19,420 bases of DNA from UBA2160 sp964588665 (GTDB taxonomy: Bacteria > Chloroflexota > Dehalococcoidia > Lucifugimonadales > UBA1123), in the NCBI GenBank assembly GCA_964588665.1, contig CAZPQQ010000061.1, positions 1 to 19,420 on the forward strand, written 5' to 3'. Numbering within the stretch: position 1 is the stretch's first letter; the number at the start of each line of letters is the position of its first letter. Below are positions 14,677-19,420 of this stretch, piece by piece. The notes beneath the pieces are model-generated. The model saw only the letters and a program-made list of their open reading frames with translations, made no database searches and was not told where the DNA came from. The position numbers and the translations under genes are program-made.

Positions 14677-15761
14677 TCAGTAGACCGCCCTCAACCTCCG
14701 TCTGCGATCGGGGCGCGACAGGATGTCGGTTGAATCGCTGAACTGGTCCACGGATCCGATGTCCGGGGTCAGGGCGAGCACCTCGGGATCGCGGATCTGC
14801 GAGCGGATGGCGGCGGCGAAACGGTCTCCGCCGATGATGTCGTAGGGCCGGTCGTGGAACGAGGAGACGACCGAGTCAAGAGGCTCGGTGACGCCGAGTT
14901 CGTTATGGGCACTGGCGATATATTCATATGCGTGGGATAGATTGCTCTGCCGTTCTTCCCAGTCATCGCTCGCCAGAACGGCGTCGAGTGCGGGGCTCAG
15001 ATCGTCCGACAGCGCCAGTTCGCGGAATGCCGTGCCGAACCATTTCGAGTAGGGCGCGTACCGCTTCTCCATGAGAAAGCAGAGTCGCATGACGTCGTGT
15101 ACCAGGCGAGCGGCGACGATCCGGGAGCCGAGATGGTCTCCGGCTTCCGCGCACCGCGCCATGAACGGCTCCTCCTGGCCGATCCGCGTCCACTGGGCCG
15201 TCAGAAGATACAGCAAAACTCGTTGGGGTAGTACTCGAATCGTTGCCTGACAGCCGTAAGATCGCCTGGCGAATCGCTGTAGACGGCGCCGCGTGTGACT
15301 GACAGGAGCGACTGCTCAGAGAATGTCAGCCAGTCCGTTGCGCTGATTGGACCGGTGGGATCTACGCCGAGCATCTCGTCGAAGAAGGAGCGGACCGTCA
15401 GAATTTCGACCCAATGGCTGACCGGAGCGTTCGTTACGGGCGTCAACAAGCGGCTGTTTTCGCCCTTGACCTTGGTGAAACTGGTCGGATACCCGTGGAA
15501 CTCGACGGGCAGATTCCGTGCGAGGGCTGCCGATATCTGTTGGCTGTATTCCGCGAAGTCCGACTCAGCCACGAAAAGTTGGAGGCGAGGTCCCCATGAA
15601 TGGTCGGTCGACCTCACGGTGTCGTAGCCCAGAATGTCGGATCCGGGTCCGAGGCGAGCCGCGCTGTAGCTGAGATCAGCGAATTGCGTGTCGAGAATCG
15701 GTCTGACGGCTTCCTCGTAGAAGAGACGGCTAAGCTCGAGCCCTGGGATGAATTTCGGCAT
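14677..15761 (-). pseudogene. DUF4037 domain protein, broken by a one-base frameshift
   Basis: Two overlapping frames together make one DUF4037 protein of about 361 residues; this family is related to nucleotidyltransferases. The first part (15761 down to 15201) starts MPKFIPGLELSRLFYEEAVR and contains GPGSDILGYDTVRSTDHSWG (about 38-57), resembling the nucleotidyltransferase GS motif with nearby acidic residues. It runs off frame at NEFCCIF. The second part, entered in another frame at about 15216, continues LLYLLTAQWTRIGQEEPF and then MRLCFLMEKRYAPYSKWFGTAF, as expected for the family. The shift lies at 15215-15220, a run of four T on the coding strand after GAG; one missing G or T would explain it. 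AAGGA lies 7 bases before the ATG. Real decay, sequence error and programmed slippage cannot be told apart here. Confidence 0.82.
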
Positions 15762-15917
15762 GACGCGTTCCTTCCGCCTGCGATTGATGCGACAATCGTA
15801 GCTGATCGTGGGACGCGATGTCCTCGGCGCGGACCAGGCGGATGCGAGGTTCGACGATTCGACGGAATCTTGCGCGAAGTTGACCGTCTGTCGACGCAGA
15901 ATTGGGAAGGTGCAGAT

Positions 15918-16730
15918 ATGGAGCTTGATCAAGACCGCCTGAAAGCGATTATCGACGGAGAGCATTCGTTTTACGGATCGCAGAGGGCGGACGTTCGCAT
16001 CGATCAATGCTTCAACCCTGGCACACGGGATTTTCTCGCCACTCAGGTTCAACCGAACATGCGCCTCCTCGACATCGGGTGCGGGAGCGGCGGCACGCTG
16101 TTGACGCTGAGCAACCGCATGGCGTATGGGCTGGGCGTCGACCACGACCCCGAGCATATCCGCATGGCCGATGACGCGTTGCGGGAGAGCGGGGCCAAGA
16201 ACGTCGAGTTCCGGCAGCTCGATTTCCTCGAAGACGGAGACGGTTTGGAGCCGGAGTCGTTCGACCTTGCCTTCACCGAGCGCGGCCCGATTGGCTATGG
16301 CGGTCACGGCATGCGTCTCGCGCTGAGAGCGCTCAAAGCCGATGGCCTCCTGTTCTGCGAGATGATCGGGAACCTCCATCATCAGGAGGCCGCCGCGTTG
16401 TTCGGAACAGGCCGATCCCGCTACCGGATGACTAGCTCTTTGGACGAAGCACGCGTAGCGATGGAGCGCAACGGGGTCGATATCCGGCTCGCCGCGGAGA
16501 TCGTGCAGAAGCGTTACTATCCCGACGTGTATGAGTGGCTGAGGTTCCAGTGCTCGATCTGGAGTTGGATCGGACTTCCCCTCCCAACGCCGGACGACGC
16601 TCGACTGGCGATTTTCGCGGACCGGAACACGATCGATTCAGGCGAGATCGAGACCACTCACCACCTCGTGTGGGTCGGGGGCGTGAAAGCGGCTCGCAGT
16701 TCTGGCGCCGAAGACTTTCGCCACACGTGA
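15918..16730 (+). CDS. Class I SAM-dependent methyltransferase
   Basis: A 270-residue Rossmann-fold methyltransferase. Motif I is LLDIGCGSGG (about 50-59), the motif II acidic residue is Asp75 in GVDHDPEHI, and motif III is Asp102 in RQLDFLEDGD. A later FDLAFTERGPIGYGG and ALKADGLLFCEMIG are the usual strands four and five. The C-terminal 90 residues, including YYPDVYEWLRFQCSIWSWIG, are probably the substrate-binding part; the methyl acceptor is unknown. The ATG at 15918 has AAGGTG about 5 bases upstream; a longer frame would extend into the divergent DUF4037 gene. The two genes are separated by 156 bases and could share a control region. Confidence 0.87.
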   Translation: MELDQDRLKAIIDGEHSFYGSQRADVRIDQCFNPGTRDFLATQVQPNMRLLDIGCGSGGTLLTLSNRMAYGLGVDHDPEHIRMADDALRESGAKNVEFRQLDFLEDGDGLEPESFDLAFTERGPIGYGGHGMRLALRALKADGLLFCEMIGNLHHQEAAALFGTGRSRYRMTSSLDEARVAMERNGVDIRLAAEIVQKRYYPDVYEWLRFQCSIWSWIGLPLPTPDDARLAIFADRNTIDSGEIETTHHLVWVGGVKAARSSGAEDFRHT

Positions 16731-16939
16731 ACGGTGAGTCGCCGTCGTCGCCGTTCGTTGTGAGAGATGCGCCGACCTTTCCAGCGGGTTCTGGGAAGAG
16801 ATGAGGCACGATGTGAAAATCGACGAACAACTTGACAGCCGGAGGCAACCGTGTTTGGGTATCGGGAGATCGAGAGGATCCGCGAAGACTCCCACGGGCC
16901 GTCGAAACGCATGAAACCAGGCAAGGAGATCAGGGGACC

Positions 16940-17896
16940 ATGACCGACATACTGGGCAACGATGACTTCAGATACGAGCATGTTCAGGACTGGCACAAAC
17001 TGCCGCCGGGCGCAAAGCTCATCGAGACGCCGGGCGTCGCTGTGGACGCGTCCGACCGCGTGTACGTGTTCAGCCGCAATCCTGAACACCCCGTCATGGT
17101 CTTCGATCGGGACGGCAATTTCTCGCACGGCTTTGGAAAAGGAGTCTTCGGCAATCGAACACATGGCATATTCATCGGACCCGATGGTTCCGTGTGGTGC
17201 GCCGACGACGGCATCCACACCATCACAAAGTGGACGCCCGGGGGCGAGCTGCTGATGACCATCGGCGTCTCCGGTCAGGCGTCCGAGAAATGGAAGGGCG
17301 ACCCGTTCAACCGCCCCACGCACGCTGCCGTGTCGAAGAACACGGGGCACATCTACATCACCGACGGCTACGGCAACTTCAGGGTCCACAAGTACACGGG
17401 CGACGGCCAGCACGTTCTCTCGTGGGGGGAGCCGGGAATCGACCCGGGCCAGTTCCTGCGACCCCACAATATCGCGATCGACGACAACGACCGTGTGATC
17501 GTGGCCGACCGCGAGGCCCATCGAATACAGGTGTTCGACACCGAGGGCAACGTCACCGACGTCTGGAACAACATCCACTTGCCGAACGGGATGACCCTGG
17601 CGCCTGACGGCAACATCTACGTCGGAGAACTCCCCGGGATGACCGGCGAGAGTCCGACTCCGCCGGGCATGGGGCATCGGATCAGCATCCTGAGTCCGGA
17701 CGGCATGCTCCTAGCGCGGTTCGGCCATCCGGACGAGGGCTCAACGCCGGGCAAGTTCATCGCGCCCCACGGAATGGCGGTGGACTCGCGCGGCGACATT
17801 TACGTGGGCGAGGTGTCGTTCACGATTCGAGGCCAGCACATGGACCCGCCGAAGGAGCTGCGCAGCTTGACCAAGCTGGTGAAGGTGACGGGCTAG
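16940..17896 (+). CDS. NHL-repeat beta-propeller protein (peptidylamidoglycolate lyase-like)
   Basis: A 318-residue protein built of about six NHL-type repeats, giving a six-bladed beta-propeller. Blade signatures include PGVAVDASDRVYVFSR (31-46), THGIFIGPDGSVWCADD (74-90), PHNIAIDDNDRVIVADREAH (175-194), PNGMTLAPDGNIYVGE (215-230) and PHGMAVDSRGDIYVGE (276-291). The fourth, with DREAHRIQVFD, resembles peptidyl-alpha-hydroxyglycine lyases and SMP-30-like lactonases, but catalytic identity cannot be shown. No signal peptide is seen, so it is probably cytosolic. The ATG at 16940 is chosen because the family N-terminus begins near here and AGGGG precedes it closely; the spacing (3 bases) is short, with AAGGAG further upstream as an alternative. 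It follows the methyltransferase by 209 bases. Confidence 0.82.
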   Translation: MTDILGNDDFRYEHVQDWHKLPPGAKLIETPGVAVDASDRVYVFSRNPEHPVMVFDRDGNFSHGFGKGVFGNRTHGIFIGPDGSVWCADDGIHTITKWTPGGELLMTIGVSGQASEKWKGDPFNRPTHAAVSKNTGHIYITDGYGNFRVHKYTGDGQHVLSWGEPGIDPGQFLRPHNIAIDDNDRVIVADREAHRIQVFDTEGNVTDVWNNIHLPNGMTLAPDGNIYVGELPGMTGESPTPPGMGHRISILSPDGMLLARFGHPDEGSTPGKFIAPHGMAVDSRGDIYVGEVSFTIRGQHMDPPKELRSLTKLVKVTG

Positions 17897-18010
17897 GCGA
17901 CAGCGCCACTGTGACCGGCCATACATGCGTTTGAAGGTTGTCTATCCGGTGCGTGAACAGGACTCTCAACCGCGATGTGTCTTGCCCCACCCGCCCGCCC
18001 GAGAGGTCTG

Positions 18011-18049
18011 TTGGGGACACCCCAACTCCCCGGCAGGGGCGTTGCCCCT
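18011..18049. repeat. Two tandem hairpins after the NHL gene
   Basis: The first is TTGGGG-ACA-CCCCAA (18011-18025) and the second AGGGGC-GTT-GCCCCT (18035-18049), ten bases apart. They lie about 115 bases after the NHL stop codon. The CCCC at 18028-18031 could alternatively pair with the following GGGG. No T-tract follows, so terminator function is uncertain. Confidence 0.6.
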
Positions 18050-18073
18050 TGCATCCCTGGTTTGTTGCGATAC

Positions 18074-18112
18074 GTCAAGATGATGGACTTGCCAGCCCCG
18101 GGGCTCGTTGAC
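18074..18112. repeat. Palindrome AGCCCCGGGGCT within a wider inverted repeat
   Basis: A perfect 12-base palindrome at 18094-18105 is enclosed by GTCAA (18074-18078) and TTGAC (18108-18112). The flanking arms are not equally spaced from the centre, so the outer pairing may be chance. Confidence 0.4.
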
Positions 18113-18252
18113 CGCCGACATACATGCTGTCCGAACTTCATGCGCTGCGCGTGTTTGATTGCATCGGATGGGCGAATTACCTGCATTCCAGGCTTGCGGC
18201 GCCGTTGGCTCGCCGCCTAGCGTTGTGCGACATGCGTCGTGTGGGCAGGTTG

Positions 18253-18258
18253 TATACT
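18253..18258 (+). promoter_or_regulatory. Candidate -10 box for the zinc-ribbon/SPFH gene
   Basis: TATACT matches five of six -10 consensus bases and lies 51 bases upstream of the ATG. No good -35 box is seen at the usual distance, so this is a weak call. Confidence 0.3.
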
Positions 18259-18308
18259 GGACCTCCCACCGGCTCTTACGGGTATGTTGATCGTTTGGAG
18301 AGGGCGCG

Positions 18309-19367
18309 ATGACAGAGTGTCTGTCTTGTCACAAAGAGATCGACCCGTCGTGGCGATTCTGCCGGGCCTGCGGAGCGCCCAATCAACCCCCTGGCGAGCC
18401 GTCTGAACCCGAGTCCGAAACCGTCCCGGTGCCGGCCGAACTGGTGGCCCGACTGGTCCCGTCGTCCGAGATGGACGGCTGGATGAACAAGACACTTGTG
18501 GTCGAGCACGGGCATGTCGGTTTGCTGCTGGTCGGCGGACGGTTCGACGCGGAATTGGACCCCGGCAAGCATGTGATGGGCAACCTGCTTCGGTCGGGTC
18601 CGCGCAACAAAGCGGTGGCGGTCATTCGCACCTCCGACATCGAGTTGGACATCACTGTCCCGCATCTGCTGACCTCCGACCCGTTGCCGTTGGCGCTGGA
18701 TCTGCGAGTCGCCGTATCTGTCGAACGTCCTCAGCTTTTCTGGAACAATCTGGTTCGCGGCGAGTCGATCTACAGTCGAGAGAACTTGACCGCGGCCGCT
18801 TACCCTGTCGTCGAGGAAGCCGTCGAGTCATTTGTCCGACAGCATTCAATGAAGAGCCTGGACGAAGATCGCAGCCTGGGCCAAAGTTTGAGCATGGCGG
18901 CAGCGTCCAGCGCGCAGCCCGCTTTCGCTCGTTGGGGATTGCGGGTAGTGTCCATCCAATCGGCCAAGATGCGAAGCTCGGCTCGCGACGAGGCGACCGG
19001 ACAACGGGTCGAATACGCAATAGGCGTGATGACGGAAGAAGTTGCCCTCGAGGGCCGCAGACGGCTTTTCGACGTCAGACAGGAATCGGACATCCAGCAA
19101 CTGGCCGAGGAGACGGCAAAAGCCGCCGGCATCGAGAAGCGGCTTGGTCTGTGGGAGCGGATGCGGCAGGCGATGGCGGCAGACGCCCGTGGGAAGGCCA
19201 ACTCCCAGAGCGAACTCGAGGACATCATACGGCAGGCGGACAGCGACAAGCTGCTGAAAGACTCTGAGCGCGATGACGTGTTGCGGTCGATACGCGAGGC
19301 CAAAGACTGTTGGCTGTCAGCCCAAATGGGACAGATTGTTAATAGAGACTTTGAGCTGATATCGTGA
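18309..19367 (+). CDS. Zinc-ribbon plus SPFH/Band 7-like domain protein
   Basis: A 352-residue protein of uncertain function. The N-terminus holds a zinc ribbon with Cys4-x2-Cys7 and Cys18-x2-Cys21, followed by a proline- and glutamate-rich linker (26-40). Residues about 50-230 resemble an SPFH/Band 7 domain: VVEHGHVGLLLVGGRFDAEL, then a beta-rich part with DITVPHLLTSDPLPLALDLR, which matches the usual pattern in which new inputs and subdomain signals alternate. The rest is strongly helical and charged (about 230-345), probable coiled coil. No membrane helix or signal peptide is seen, unlike many prohibitin or flotillin relatives, so any membrane contact must be indirect. GGAGAGGG lies just before the ATG. 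It stands alone at the window edge; partners downstream may lie outside. Confidence 0.65.
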   Translation: MTECLSCHKEIDPSWRFCRACGAPNQPPGEPSEPESETVPVPAELVARLVPSSEMDGWMNKTLVVEHGHVGLLLVGGRFDAELDPGKHVMGNLLRSGPRNKAVAVIRTSDIELDITVPHLLTSDPLPLALDLRVAVSVERPQLFWNNLVRGESIYSRENLTAAAYPVVEEAVESFVRQHSMKSLDEDRSLGQSLSMAAASSAQPAFARWGLRVVSIQSAKMRSSARDEATGQRVEYAIGVMTEEVALEGRRRLFDVRQESDIQQLAEETAKAAGIEKRLGLWERMRQAMAADARGKANSQSELEDIIRQADSDKLLKDSERDDVLRSIREAKDCWLSAQMGQIVNRDFELIS

Positions 19368-19382
19368 GCTCTCTGAGTTGAT

Positions 19383-19394
19383 GATTGTACAATC
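19383..19394. promoter_or_regulatory. Perfect palindrome GATTGTACAATC
   Basis: A 12-base perfect palindrome 16 bases past the stop of the zinc-ribbon/SPFH gene. It contains TACAAT on both strands, so it could be an operator or a -10 region for an outgoing gene beyond the window. No -35 box is obvious. Confidence 0.3.
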
Positions 19395-19420
19395 GTCGTC
19401 GTTGTATCGTTCGGGTCTGA

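Larger units (their letters stand above)
17897..18308. other. Intergenic region rich in palindromes
   Basis: About 410 bases with no convincing gene. It contains tandem hairpins at 18011-18049, a palindrome at 18094-18105 and a possible promoter at 18253. The translations of the open frames on either strand show no known family features. Confidence 0.5.

Noticed and set aside
15762..16382. Upstream extension of the DUF4037 frame to 393 residues
   Set aside because: The added 207 residues are antisense to the methyltransferase, lack family similarity, and a good ribosome binding site precedes the ATG at 15761.
16658..17677. Minus-strand open frame of 339 codons opposite the NHL gene
   Set aside because: The plus-strand reading has clear NHL repeats; the antisense frame has no motifs and mirrors the codon pattern of the real gene.

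Overview
This is a GC-rich bacterial window with no rRNA, tRNA or CRISPR array. Gene content suggests a Chloroflexota bacterium of the Dehalococcoidia/SAR202 kind: a fused AroK-AroB, a nusB-containing yceD-rpmF-fabD-acpP cluster, a paired thiolase and DUF35 protein, a DUF4037 protein, NHL-repeat and sugar-isomerase genes, and many short hairpin repeats with a TCGAC-R-R-GCTC loop. This assignment is an inference from gene content and could not be tested by a search. GTG and TTG starts are common, and several gene starts were moved to fit ribosome binding sites.

Positions 1-5840 are a housekeeping block read on the minus strand. A good sigma-70-type promoter at 5807-5836 leads into yceD (DUF177), rpmF (bL32), fabD, nusB and acpP, followed after about 440 non-coding bases by a shikimate kinase/3-dehydroquinate synthase fusion and a TauE/SafE permease. 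The block links ribosome assembly, fatty-acid initiation, transcription antitermination and aromatic amino-acid synthesis. The plsX, fabH and fabG genes usually found in this neighbourhood are absent.

Positions 5949-10240, also minus strand, hold an NAD-dependent epimerase/dehydrogenase, an AlaX-type alanyl-tRNA editing protein, a small GIY-YIG nuclease embedded in a cluster of five hairpin repeats, and a thiolase-like protein paired with a zinc-ribbon/OB-fold (DUF35) partner.

Positions 10448-19367 are mostly plus strand and look like accessory metabolism: an L-2-hydroxyglutarate oxidase interrupted by one in-frame TGA, a sugar phosphate isomerase/epimerase-like TIM barrel, a MATE efflux transporter with its own promoter, a minus-strand DUF4037 gene broken by a one-base frameshift, a SAM methyltransferase, an NHL-repeat beta-propeller protein and a zinc-ribbon plus SPFH-like protein.

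The main points of interest are the hairpin repeat family, whose stems change sequence while keeping base pairing and one copy of which encodes the C-terminus of the GIY-YIG protein; the two disrupted genes; the thiolase lacking cysteines where the family has its catalytic ones; and the zinc-ribbon/SPFH protein. I did not find a clearly new multi-gene system. The nearest candidate is the GIY-YIG gene with its hairpin repeats.
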